Below are positions 19,453 to 27,801 of a DNA stretch of 64,000 nucleotides, piece after piece. Position 1 is the stretch's first letter, and every line of letters begins with the position of its first letter. The DNA is from Deltaproteobacteria bacterium (lineage in GTDB: Bacteria; Desulfobacterota; Desulfomonilia; UBA1062). Location of the stretch: assembly GCA_018433085.1 (NCBI GenBank), contig JAHDRW010000022.1, positions 62,001 to 126,000 of the forward strand, written 5' to 3'. Below the pieces are notes generated by a model. The model ran no database searches. It saw only the letters and a list, made by a program, of their open reading frames with translations, and was not told the origin of the DNA. The position numbers were made by a program, and so were the translations under genes.

Positions 19453-20253
19453 ATGGCTGCTGTCGGTTTTATCGGTGCCGGGAACATGGCCGAGGCGATA
19501 ATAGGGGGCATACTCGAAAAGGGCTTATACGCATCCTCGGATGTCATCATACACGATGTTCGTTCCGAGCGCATGGAGGAGATGCACGGGCGCTACGGGG
19601 TCGAGACGGCCGGAGGTGCTCCGGAGCTGGTGGAAAAGAGCGGAGTGGTCATCCTGGCGGTCAAGCCCGACAGGATCGGCGCGGTTCTGGAACAGGCGAG
19701 GGAGCCTCTTGCAGAAAGGCTGATCATAAGCATCGCCGCAGGGGTTCCCATCGAGTCCATCCAGGCGGTCACCGGGCAGCAGTCCCGGGTGATCCGAATC
19801 ATGCCCAACACCCCGGCGCTGGTGCTCGAGGGGGTTTCCGCACTGTGCCCGTCGCCCTCGTGCCCCCCTGAAGACGTCAGGACGGCGGAGGGGATATTCT
19901 CTGCCATAGGCATATGCCGGCAGGTGGAAGAGAAGTTGATGAATGCGGTGACCGCCCTGTCCGGATCTGGCCCTGCCTTCTGCTTTCTCTTTATGGAGGC
20001 CCTCGCAGACGGCGGGGTGCGCGCGGGGCTCCCCAGGGAGCTCGCCCTGGAGTTGGCCGGCGCGACCCTGAAAGGGGCTGCCGCCATGGTTCTGAAGACC
20101 GGCAGGCACCCTGGGGAGCTCAAGGACATGGTGTCGTCTCCCGGAGGGACCACCATCGAAGGGGTCGGCGTGCTGGAGTCCAGGGGCTTCAGGTCAGCGG
20201 CCATGGACGCGGTGTTCGCGGCATATCAGAAGGCGTCGCGCCTCGTCTCCTAG
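19453..20253 (+). CDS. proC: Pyrroline-5-carboxylate reductase
   Basis: Final NAD(P)H-dependent step of proline synthesis. The start at 19453 follows AAGGAGG by five bases and gives MAAVGFIGAGNMAEAIIGGI, a Rossmann GxGxxA motif at the N-terminus. Further signatures are VILAVKPDRIGAVL, RIMPNTPALVLEGV, and the ProC signature region with SGSGPAFCFLFMEALADGG and SSPGGTTIEGVGVLE. The 266 residues are typical. The longer frame from 19369 adds residues with no homology pattern. Confidence 0.96.
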   Translation: MAAVGFIGAGNMAEAIIGGILEKGLYASSDVIIHDVRSERMEEMHGRYGVETAGGAPELVEKSGVVILAVKPDRIGAVLEQAREPLAERLIISIAAGVPIESIQAVTGQQSRVIRIMPNTPALVLEGVSALCPSPSCPPEDVRTAEGIFSAIGICRQVEEKLMNAVTALSGSGPAFCFLFMEALADGGVRAGLPRELALELAGATLKGAAAMVLKTGRHPGELKDMVSSPGGTTIEGVGVLESRGFRSAAMDAVFAAYQKASRLVS

Positions 20254-20308
20254 GCGGGACGAACCCCGTTCATCTGGAAGAAGGACACGATGCCGGAATG
20301 AGATCCTC

Positions 20309-20962
20309 CTAGACCTTGGTGTTCTTGATGATCTCCACCGCATCGCCGGGCGAGTCCACCACGGTGAATATGGCCAGATCCTCCTGGACGATCTTCATCT
20401 CGCTGAGCATGGTATCCCGCATCCAGTCCATGAGGCCGCCCCAGTAGTCCGAACCTACGAGGATGACCGGGAAGGGCTTGATTTTGTCCGTCTGGATGAG
20501 CGTGAGGGACTCGAAGAGCTCGTCCATGGTGCCGAACCCGCCGGGGAAGATGACATAGCTCATGGCATACTTGATGAACATGACCTTTCTCACGAAGAAA
20601 TAGCGGAAGTTGAGATGGATGTTCGTGTAGGGATTCATGGCCTGCTCGAAGGGGAGCACGATGTTGAGCCCCACCGACTGGCCTCCCGCCTCGAAAGCAC
20701 CCTTGTTCGCCGCCTCCATGATGCCGGGGCCTCCGCCGGTGATCACGCAGTAGCCCTCCCGGGCGAGCATGCCGGCCAACTCTGCGGCCATGCGGTAGTA
20801 CTTGTCGTCCGGCCGGCACCGGGCGGACCCGAAGACGGTCACGGCGGGCTCCAGGGATGAAAGGGTCTCGATGCCGTCCACGAATTCCGCCATGATGCGG
20901 AATATTCTCCACGACTCCTGAGGACTGATCTGATCGATGAGATATCTGTCGTTCTTCTTCAT
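20309..20962 (-). CDS. LOG family protein (TIGR00730 type)
   Basis: Rossmann-fold protein of the lysine-decarboxylase-like/LOG family. Characterised members hydrolyse nucleoside 5'-monophosphates to ribose phosphate and free base (cytokinin activation in plants). Signatures are VTVFGSARC near residue 41, CVITGGGPGIMEAANKGA, and the catalytic PGGFGTMDELFE near 142-153. Length 217 fits. The substrate in this organism is unknown. It stands alone between convergent proC and a divergent PHP gene. Confidence 0.9.
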   Translation of the reverse strand: MKKNDRYLIDQISPQESWRIFRIMAEFVDGIETLSSLEPAVTVFGSARCRPDDKYYRMAAELAGMLAREGYCVITGGGPGIMEAANKGAFEAGGQSVGLNIVLPFEQAMNPYTNIHLNFRYFFVRKVMFIKYAMSYVIFPGGFGTMDELFESLTLIQTDKIKPFPVILVGSDYWGGLMDWMRDTMLSEMKIVQEDLAIFTVVDSPGDAVEIIKNTKV

Positions 20963-21027
20963 GCGTGCTCCTTGCCTTGCCGCCCGGTCTTTCCCCGGTG
21001 CGGCCGTTGTGCTATGGGTTCACCAAG

Positions 21028-21894
21028 ATGATGATCGATCTTCATGTCCATACAATACATTCCAGCGACGGGCAATATTCTCCGGCAGAGATCATCTCCC
21101 TGGCAGGAGACCGGGGGGTACGCACCCTGGCCTTCTGCGACCACATGGATTTCCTCGCCGTGTCCGAAGGGCTGGATGCCGCCCGGGCCGGCGGTGTCGA
21201 GCTCTTCAGTGGTGTCGAAATATCCACCGCCTTCAAGGGCCGGGAGCGCCATTTGATCTGCTACGGGTTCGATCCGCGCGACTCCCGCATCCACGAGATC
21301 ATCGACCGTTCCTGCAGGGAAATCTGGCAGGGCGTTCCCGCCATTATCGGACGCTTCCGGGAGATGGGCTTTCTGCTTGAAGAGGGCGATATCCCGGAAT
21401 GGGGTAAATCGGTCCCGACCGGGGTGACCTTTCTCGACGCGCTGGTGAAGCGCAACCCCCATGACCCGCGGATACTCCGTTATACCCGGGGAGACCGCTC
21501 CGGTTCCCCCTACCTGAACTTCTACCAGGACTTTTCCCGGGCAGGTCTCGGAGAAGCGGTTTCCTCCAGCCTTCCCGATCTGGTCCAGACCATTCGTGAT
21601 GCGGGCCCCTGCGGGGTTCTCGTCCTGGCCCATCCGGGGGAGATGGACGGGGCGAGTCTCCGGGAGCTCAAGGCACACGGGATTCAGGGGATCGAGGTGT
21701 ACAGCACCCATCACGGGCCTGCGGTCATCGGGTATCTTGCCGGTTGCGCCGCGTCGCTGGGGCTCCTCGCAAGCGCCGGATCGGATTTCCACGGCGAGCG
21801 GATCAAACCCGGTATCCGCCTGGGCGAGGCGCCGGGACAGCCGGATGCGGCCCTGATCGAAGCGATCCGGGAGAGGATGTCCGCCTGGCAGTGA
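21028..21894 (+). CDS. PHP-domain phosphoesterase
   Basis: Metal-dependent phosphoesterase of the PHP superfamily. The four metal-binding motifs are visible: DLHVHTIHSSDG (about 4-15), FCDHMDF (about 40), AHPGEMDG and SAGSDFHGE near the C-terminus. Residue 1 is placed at ATG 21028, with a second ATG adjacent. The longer frame from 20965 is not needed for the fold. The substrate cannot be deduced. A second PHP protein of different type lies at 53070-53942. Confidence 0.85.
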   Translation: MMIDLHVHTIHSSDGQYSPAEIISLAGDRGVRTLAFCDHMDFLAVSEGLDAARAGGVELFSGVEISTAFKGRERHLICYGFDPRDSRIHEIIDRSCREIWQGVPAIIGRFREMGFLLEEGDIPEWGKSVPTGVTFLDALVKRNPHDPRILRYTRGDRSGSPYLNFYQDFSRAGLGEAVSSSLPDLVQTIRDAGPCGVLVLAHPGEMDGASLRELKAHGIQGIEVYSTHHGPAVIGYLAGCAASLGLLASAGSDFHGERIKPGIRLGEAPGQPDAALIEAIRERMSAWQ

Positions 21895-21953
21895 ACGGGC
21901 GGCGGAAACAGGACCAGGGGTGTGAAAGGCGGGTCGCCGGGATACAGTGCACG

Positions 21954-23573
21954 TCATTGCTCGATGATTATCGGTTCCAGGAGGATCACCAGCTCGTTGG
22001 TTTCCACGGTCTTGATCTTCTGGCTGAACAGATAGCCCAGGATGGGGATGTCTCCCAGGATGGGGATACTCTTTTTCTGATCCGTGAGCCCCTTACTGAT
22101 GAGCCCCCCCAGCGCGACGATATTTCCGCTTTTGACCCTGAGCTGCGTGGTGGCCTCTTTCAGATCCACGGTCGGAAGGGTGTAGATATTCCCGCTGATG
22201 GACGTTTCCTTCAACTCTACGACCCTGCTCTTGATGGGGGTGATGCTCAGGTTCACCTGGTTCGTCTCCAGATCGATGTACGGCTGCACGCCGAGCATGA
22301 CCCCGTCGAAGATGGACCCTATGGTGACCTCGGGCGAGGTGATCGTGGTCCCGCCCTCCACCGTGGTGACGGTCAGCTCGATCTCCTGGATGTACGAGGT
22401 GTTCGTGCCCACGCTGATGAGTGCGGGCTGACCGTTGGTCACCCTGATTCTGGGATTGGAGAGCACCTTGATCTCTCCGTACTGGGCCAGGGCATTGAGC
22501 GCTGCGTCGAACCCGTGCTCCTGGGAGCCGACCTGGATCTCCAGGGCCGGGATCAGGTTGTCCGTGGAGAGGGCGAGGTTCTGCCGGATGGGGTTGAACA
22601 CGTAATCACCGATGGTACCGTGGATGCTGGTCCAGTCGATGCCGTACCGGCACGAGTCGCTGAGGCTGACCTCCAGGATCTTTGCCGTGATGAGAACCTG
22701 TGAATTGTAATAGGTTTTCAGGGTCCTGATATACGATTCTATCCGCTCCATGGCGTCTCTGCGGTCGTTGACCTCCAGGAAGCCGACGGTTCGGTTGAGC
22801 GAGTAGGTTCCGTACGGAGTCAGTGAGGAGCGGACGACCTGCTCTATCTGCGCATAGATGTCGATGTCTTCCGATGTCGTGGTGTGCCGTATGGAGAACT
22901 CGCCGGAAAGAGGGGTGGTGGAGTCCCCCTCACTCGAGCTCGAGCCCAGGACATCGCCTCCCACTGCAAGACGCGTCTCCTTCCGGGACGAGACGAAGTT
23001 GAGGTGAAAGGCCTTCGATGCCGTTCCGCGGATGTACAGGCAGTTTCCCCGGATCTCCGAAAAGACGTGCAACGAGGCGGAAAGGCCCTCCAGGGCCTGC
23101 TCCAGCGGTGTGCCGCTGAAGGCCACCGTGACCGGTCTCAAACGGATGAGCGTGCTGTTCGGTCCCGGGCTCTGCGAATTCCGAGCGTCTTCCCCGGTTT
23201 GATCGGGCTGTGCGGGGACAGGGACGGAAGAAGAGGGAGGTGTGTCCGACTGCGCGGTGACGGGGATCAGATCCGTACTGACGAGCCGGGAATCGATGAC
23301 CAGATCGAGGCCGGCAACCTCGGCAATGGCGGAGAAGATGTCGGTGAAAGGCGCGTTCTTTGCCGCCAGGGTGATGGTCTTGCCTGAAAGGGGACTTTTT
23401 TCTTCCGCCACAGGAGGCTTCACCTCGAGGAGCGGACGCGGGGCAGAGGGCGTTGTCTCACTGGTCTCTCCTTGTACCGTGAAATTCTCTTTCTCCATGA
23501 GCCTGTCCGTGGAGCATCCCCACAGCAGGATCATGATGCACAGGTAGAGCATATGCCTAGTACACTTTGACAT
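21954..23573 (-). CDS. mshL: MshL-like outer-membrane secretin of the pilus locus
   Basis: Forms the outer-membrane pore through which the pilus passes. The start at 23573 gives a lipoprotein signal ending LLWGC. The N-terminal half (about 60-230) holds the periplasmic N-domains (ITLAAKNAPFTDIFSAIAEV, the STN-like fold). The C-terminal half is the secretin domain (about 330-535, NPRIRVTNGQPALISVGT, VDLKEATTQLRVKSGNIVALGGLI, PILGDIPILGYLF). It overlaps the previous gene by 17 bases and is the last gene of the pilus run. MshL rather than PilQ or GspD is inferred from length and neighbours. Confidence 0.9.
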   Translation of the reverse strand: MSKCTRHMLYLCIMILLWGCSTDRLMEKENFTVQGETSETTPSAPRPLLEVKPPVAEEKSPLSGKTITLAAKNAPFTDIFSAIAEVAGLDLVIDSRLVSTDLIPVTAQSDTPPSSSVPVPAQPDQTGEDARNSQSPGPNSTLIRLRPVTVAFSGTPLEQALEGLSASLHVFSEIRGNCLYIRGTASKAFHLNFVSSRKETRLAVGGDVLGSSSSEGDSTTPLSGEFSIRHTTTSEDIDIYAQIEQVVRSSLTPYGTYSLNRTVGFLEVNDRRDAMERIESYIRTLKTYYNSQVLITAKILEVSLSDSCRYGIDWTSIHGTIGDYVFNPIRQNLALSTDNLIPALEIQVGSQEHGFDAALNALAQYGEIKVLSNPRIRVTNGQPALISVGTNTSYIQEIELTVTTVEGGTTITSPEVTIGSIFDGVMLGVQPYIDLETNQVNLSITPIKSRVVELKETSISGNIYTLPTVDLKEATTQLRVKSGNIVALGGLISKGLTDQKKSIPILGDIPILGYLFSQKIKTVETNELVILLEPIIIEQ

Positions 23574-23994
23574 GGATAGTCTCCTCAACGCCGTTCGTGT
23601 ATCGAATGGTCACCGCGTCCTTTTCAATGGCCTTCAGGGTGAAGGCGCCTGTTTCATCGCCCACCTGGATTTTTCTGCCGTCAATGACACAGAAGCTCTT
23701 TGTGCCGTTTTCCACGATCATGCTCACGAAGACCGGGGGGAGGGTGTCCGGCCCCTGAGAGACGTCTTCCTCGTCCGGACTGTACGCGGAGAACACGTTT
23801 TTGATAGATCCGGCCGCGTCCGGGGGGGTGCTCTCTTGAGACGAGAAGCCAAGCCGATCGATATAGGTGAGAAACTCCGGCCTGTCCGGAACATAAGGGG
23901 TATGGCCGGACAGGAACAGGAGCATGATGATGCACGTGAGAAGGGCGATGAGCGGGGATGCAAAGAGGGCGAGGACTCCAGCGTCTATCTTCAC
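23557..23994 (-). CDS. MshK-like periplasmic pilus protein
   Basis: 145 residues: one N-terminal transmembrane helix (about 8-30), a polar linker, and a C-terminal beta-rich domain (VFVSMIVENGTKSFCVIDGR, IQVGDETGAFTLKAIEKDAVTI). This layout resembles the PilP/GspC homology region that contacts secretins. It sits exactly between the MshJ- and MshL-like genes with overlaps at both ends, as mshK does. Sequence identity to named MshK is not something I can confirm. Confidence 0.7.
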   Translation of the reverse strand: MKIDAGVLALFASPLIALLTCIIMLLFLSGHTPYVPDRPEFLTYIDRLGFSSQESTPPDAAGSIKNVFSAYSPDEEDVSQGPDTLPPVFVSMIVENGTKSFCVIDGRKIQVGDETGAFTLKAIEKDAVTIRYTNGVEETIHVKVY

Positions 23995-24389
23995 GGGCGA
24001 CCCCCTCCCATCCTGAAGCCGGTCACTGCCAGCCGTACGCCTTCAGGCGTACTCTGGACCATTGCCCTGTCCAGGAAAAAGAAGCCTTCTGCATAGGTCG
24101 AGGCGAGCTTTTCGCGGAGTTCGTTGAAGTTCTTCGGATAGAGCGTGATGTCATAGCTCACGTCCGCGGTCTGCTCGCCGGAAAGCTCTCCCAGTTTCTT
24201 CCAGTGCATTCCGAGGGCGTCGAGCTTCTCCTGGTAAACCTGCCGCTCGGCCCGTGCGTGCATGATCGAGGTGAATTTGGCCTGGTTGTACCGGGCGTCC
24301 GCCCGTTCGGAGAGATAAAACCAGCACGAAGAGATCAGGCAGAGCATGCTTAAGGTGCTGAAGACGACGGCCAGACGATAGGTTCTCAT
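23991..24389 (-). CDS. MshJ/PilO-like inner-membrane assembly protein
   Basis: 132 residues from ATG 24389. A transmembrane helix (about 5-24) is followed by a helical coiled segment and a small alpha/beta periplasmic domain, as in PilO/GspM/MshJ. It overlaps the preceding mshI-like gene and the following mshK-like gene by four bases each (ATGA), so the three are translationally coupled. A TTG-initiated extension to 24425 lies inside the upstream gene and is unlikely. Confidence 0.7.
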   Translation of the reverse strand: MRTYRLAVVFSTLSMLCLISSCWFYLSERADARYNQAKFTSIMHARAERQVYQEKLDALGMHWKKLGELSGEQTADVSYDITLYPKNFNELREKLASTYAEGFFFLDRAMVQSTPEGVRLAVTGFRMGGGRP

Positions 24390-25798
24390 CTCTTTGCCTC
24401 GCATTCCACGGTGTAGCCGGCCCAATGGTCGGTATGGCGGAAGGTGGCCCCGGCAACCGGGTAGTGCTCCTGCAGACCGGAAAGAAAGGCGGAAAACAGG
24501 CTCTTCGACAGGGGGTACTGAGCCCTGATGACACCCTCGATCTTCACCTGGAACGCCGTGCTCCCCGGAGAAGGCATGGAGGAGGGTCCCGGGAGGTCCG
24601 GGGATTCATGGGAGGCATCCGATTCCGTCCGTGCACCCGGCCTCACGACCTCCACCCGTTCGATGGATGTGTGGGCCGGGATGGACCCGGTGATGATGCC
24701 CAGCATGGTGTGGAGCCTGGGCTCCGATTCGAAGCGCTGGTACAGGGCGATGAGCTCGTTGATGCGCTCCGGGTCCGTATCCTTGAGCAGTGCGGAACAG
24801 TCCTGCTCCATCATGGCCATGTCCCGGGTGTATGCATGCAGCGCCGCACCGGTTCTTTTCTCGAGATCCCGGCTCTCCAATGAACAATGCAGGCCCAGAA
24901 GAAAGAGCAGTGAGGCGCATGCGATCATCACCAGAGAAAGCAGAAGAGAATAGTCGGCGTAGTGGGCGAGTGTCCTGGCTCGGCGGTAAGGGCCGGGGGT
25001 GAAGTCATATTCGCTGCCGTACACGTTTCCCAGGAGTTCGGGCGCATAGCGGCCGTCGCCGGACAGGTCTTCGGGCAGCAGTCCGATCGCTTCGATATCG
25101 CTTTTCCGCAAGTCCTCGATGCTCACCTCGCCCCGGCCGGCCGTGAAGACCGTCTGGGGAGTCTCGTTGTAACTGATTCTCAGCAGGGAGGTCATTTCGC
25201 TGATGCCGGCCAGCGTTTCGGCGAGGAGATCAAAGGAGCCGCTCTTCTGGATCGTGATCAGATGATAGATGACGCCTGCTTTCGTGCCGATGATCCGGAC
25301 GAATTGATCGTCTTCGAACATCACGATGCAGGTCTCTTTTGTGGTGCTTCCCGCCACTGCAGCGACAGACGCCTCGATGGGGCGGTAGGCGTCGAGCAGG
25401 ACGTCGCTTCCGTTCAGGACCGAGAGCCTGTCCACATCGGTCGCCGGGATCGCCAGGTAGGAGAACCGGGCCCGCACGGCGTCGATGTCGGAGATCTTGG
25501 CGTACGAGACGCAGTAGTGCTCGTTGAACAGGCCGGTTTTGTCGATCGTGGTTCGGATATGGGCCAGGGTGGCGTCTGCCGATACGCTGGAGAACTCACC
25601 CACATCGGCGTATGCGCTTCTTGGCGGGAAACATGCGCACACGTGCTTCCCGCGGAGCACGAGGCAGGGAAGCCCACCCGTTTCCGAGGACCGCATTTCT
25701 TCGAGGCGGATCGTTCCGGCCTCCCTCGTGTAGCGGGCCGCCTGGTATCCGCTGTCGGTCAGTGAGATGGTATATCCTGTCTTTCCGCCCTTTTTCAT
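24386..25798 (-). CDS. MshI/GspL-like PilM-PilN fusion
   Basis: Inner-membrane assembly platform protein. The N-terminal 280 residues have the actin-like PilM character (alternating strands and Gly/Ser loops, e.g. VAAVAGSTTKETCIVMFEDD). A single transmembrane helix follows at about 303-327 (LLLSLVMIACASLLFLLGL). The C-terminal 140 residues are PilN-like periplasmic (DPERINELIALYQRFESE, LGIITGSIPAHTSIERVEV). A fused PilM-PilN arrangement is what MshI and GspL have. The start is ATG 25798 or the GTG one codon upstream. Confidence 0.8.
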   Translation of the reverse strand: MKKGGKTGYTISLTDSGYQAARYTREAGTIRLEEMRSSETGGLPCLVLRGKHVCACFPPRSAYADVGEFSSVSADATLAHIRTTIDKTGLFNEHYCVSYAKISDIDAVRARFSYLAIPATDVDRLSVLNGSDVLLDAYRPIEASVAAVAGSTTKETCIVMFEDDQFVRIIGTKAGVIYHLITIQKSGSFDLLAETLAGISEMTSLLRISYNETPQTVFTAGRGEVSIEDLRKSDIEAIGLLPEDLSGDGRYAPELLGNVYGSEYDFTPGPYRRARTLAHYADYSLLLSLVMIACASLLFLLGLHCSLESRDLEKRTGAALHAYTRDMAMMEQDCSALLKDTDPERINELIALYQRFESEPRLHTMLGIITGSIPAHTSIERVEVVRPGARTESDASHESPDLPGPSSMPSPGSTAFQVKIEGVIRAQYPLSKSLFSAFLSGLQEHYPVAGATFRHTDHWAGYTVECEAKR

Positions 25799-25922
25799 CA
25801 CCTCTCGTCTCGCTTGGGGTTCGGCCTTTTCTTTTCGTCCGGCGGGTTCAGCCGCGGATGGGAAACACCTTCCCCCACGCCTGTGTTCTCGGATTTCAGA
25901 GCGAATTTCTTTACGTGGATCT

Positions 25923-26585
25923 CTATTCGATGCGTCCGTGGAGATAGGTCAGGGTCACGGCCTCAACGATGTCGTCATAATCCGATGTCTCCGGAGCACC
26001 CGGCTTCGCGAAGCGGTTGTTGTCGCCTGACTGGGAGACGATGCCGTTGTGGTCGTCGTCGTTGGGGGCGTCCGCATCCAGGTTTTTCCCCGAAGAGATC
26101 ACCACGAAGGCGGCCCTGATACTTGTGCCGTCGCAAAAGAGGCCGGGGGCGTGAGCTCCTGATATGAGCTCGGCCAGACGGTCCTTGAGCTCTTCGGTGG
26201 AGGAGGAGGTGACGAGATAGGGGTCGACGGAGTAGAAGAGCGGTCTGGTATAGGAATCCGTGCCCGGGATGCCCAGGGTCTCGCGGGGGAGATAGCCCCT
26301 CTGGCGGTTCACGGTCTCCGCGCCGTCCGTGCCGGCGGCCGCCCATGGGAGCCTGCCCGTGGCCAGCGCGTATCCGATGATCGCGGTCTTGGTCTCCCTG
26401 ACGATTGCGCGGCTTTCGTTGAGCTTGCTCTGGTTGACGAGCAGGGGGATGAGGCCGGCGCCCATGCTCACGAGGACACCCATGATCACGAGCACGAAGG
26501 CCAGCTCGATCAGGGTGAACCCTTTCGGGCGCTCCGGCCCGTACCTGGCGTGGAAGGGAAGTCGCAGCATCCGGTCTGTCGCCAT
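25923..26585 (-). CDS. Type IV prepilin-like protein
   Basis: 220 residues from ATG 26585, preceded by GGAGGATAAC. A class III prepilin leader of about 21 residues ends at the peptidase site KG|FTLIELAFVLVIMG, followed by the hydrophobic stem. The globular part carries an Asp/Asn-rich loop (DADAPNDDDHNG), perhaps calcium-binding. The downstream half has no recognised signature. It lies between mshG and mshI on the same strand and is probably a minor pilin or pseudopilin. Confidence 0.85.
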   Translation of the reverse strand: MATDRMLRLPFHARYGPERPKGFTLIELAFVLVIMGVLVSMGAGLIPLLVNQSKLNESRAIVRETKTAIIGYALATGRLPWAAAGTDGAETVNRQRGYLPRETLGIPGTDSYTRPLFYSVDPYLVTSSSTEELKDRLAELISGAHAPGLFCDGTSIRAAFVVISSGKNLDADAPNDDDHNGIVSQSGDNNRFAKPGAPETSDYDDIVEAVTLTYLHGRIE

Positions 26586-26586
26586 G

Positions 26587-27801
26587 TTATCCTCCTCCAA
26601 GCTGTGAGATGAGATCATAGACGGGCCCGATCAGCGAGATGACGATGAATACGAACAGCCCGCCCGAAAGCGCCATGACAATGGGCTCGATCATCTTACC
26701 CATGACATCCACGGACCGGGAGGTCTGTTCCTGGTACGTGTCTGCCAGATACCGAAGACGCTGATCGAGTGTTCCCGTGCTCTCGCCCACGCTGACCATG
26801 CGCAGCGTGACAGGGTCGAAGAACCGGGTGAGCGCGAACGCGTTCAGGAGGGATTCGCCCCTGTTCGTGGCCTGTCGAATCCTGGCGATCACCGACGTGA
26901 CGGCAGGGTTCGAGAAGGTGGTTTCAAGCACGTCGAAGCACTTGGTCAGGGTGACGCCAGAGCGGAGCATCAGGGACATATTGGAAAAGAACAGGGTGAG
27001 CGATGCATTCTTCAGGAGCTTTCCGGCGACAGGGATTCTGAAGCAGGCCATGGCCAGGAATACGCGTGTGCGCTCGTGCTTTTTCAGCGCGCATACCAAT
27101 GCGCTCAGGAGGAGGATCACCACAGGGAAGGCGTACCAGAAGGTCTGGGAAAACTCCACGAACCTCACCAGCCGAATCGTCATATCCGGCAGCACCACGT
27201 TCATGTCATGGAACGTCTCCACCAGCCTTGGAAGCACGAAAAAGAGCCAGAATACCATGACGCCCCCCATGGCCGATATGACGAATGCCGGGTAGATGAG
27301 GGCGCGCTTGGTCTGGGAAACGATGTCGTCCACGCGCTTGATGTACTCGGCAGTGCCCTTGAGCGCCTCCTGGATGGTGCCGGTCTCCTCTCCGATGTTG
27401 CAGAAGAACACGAGCATGGGAGGGAACACCTCGGGCTGTGCCTTGAACGCCCCGGAAAGCGACTCTCCTCCGGTGATTTCCCGGATCACCCGTTCGAGGG
27501 CCTTCTTGAGCCTCTTGTTCCGGACCGTGTCCTTGATGCTTTCCATGGAATCCAGCAGCGGCAGTCCGCTTGCCACCATGGAGGAAAGGGATTCGCAGAA
27601 CTCGATGATATCCGGGCGCTCCACCCTGGGCTGGATCATAGAGTCGATGGCATCGGAGAAAATGAACCGTCTTTCCCGGTACTTCAGGAGAATCTGGTCT
27701 TGGGAAGCGAGGGTGCTCATGAGGGAGCCTATGTCTTCGAAGTGTCCCTTGCCCGTGACGACCGAGCCGTCCTGGTTCAGCACCTGGTAGGTGAACAGCA
27801 T
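26587..27801 (-). CDS. mshG: MshG/PilC/GspF-like inner-membrane platform protein
   Basis: Polytopic platform protein that couples the ATPase to pilin extrusion. From ATG 27801 it has 404 residues. It has two GspF domains: the first about 65-190 with LPLLDSMESIKDTVRNKRLK, the second about 275-395 with LMLRSGVTLTKCFDVLETTF. Transmembrane stretches lie near 165-190, 215-235 and the C-terminus (GGLFVFIVISLIGPVYDLI). Its start overlaps the mshE stop (TAATG). The longer frame to 28074 is out-of-phase reading of mshE. Confidence 0.92.
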   Translation of the reverse strand: MLFTYQVLNQDGSVVTGKGHFEDIGSLMSTLASQDQILLKYRERRFIFSDAIDSMIQPRVERPDIIEFCESLSSMVASGLPLLDSMESIKDTVRNKRLKKALERVIREITGGESLSGAFKAQPEVFPPMLVFFCNIGEETGTIQEALKGTAEYIKRVDDIVSQTKRALIYPAFVISAMGGVMVFWLFFVLPRLVETFHDMNVVLPDMTIRLVRFVEFSQTFWYAFPVVILLLSALVCALKKHERTRVFLAMACFRIPVAGKLLKNASLTLFFSNMSLMLRSGVTLTKCFDVLETTFSNPAVTSVIARIRQATNRGESLLNAFALTRFFDPVTLRMVSVGESTGTLDQRLRYLADTYQEQTSRSVDVMGKMIEPIVMALSGGLFVFIVISLIGPVYDLISQLGGG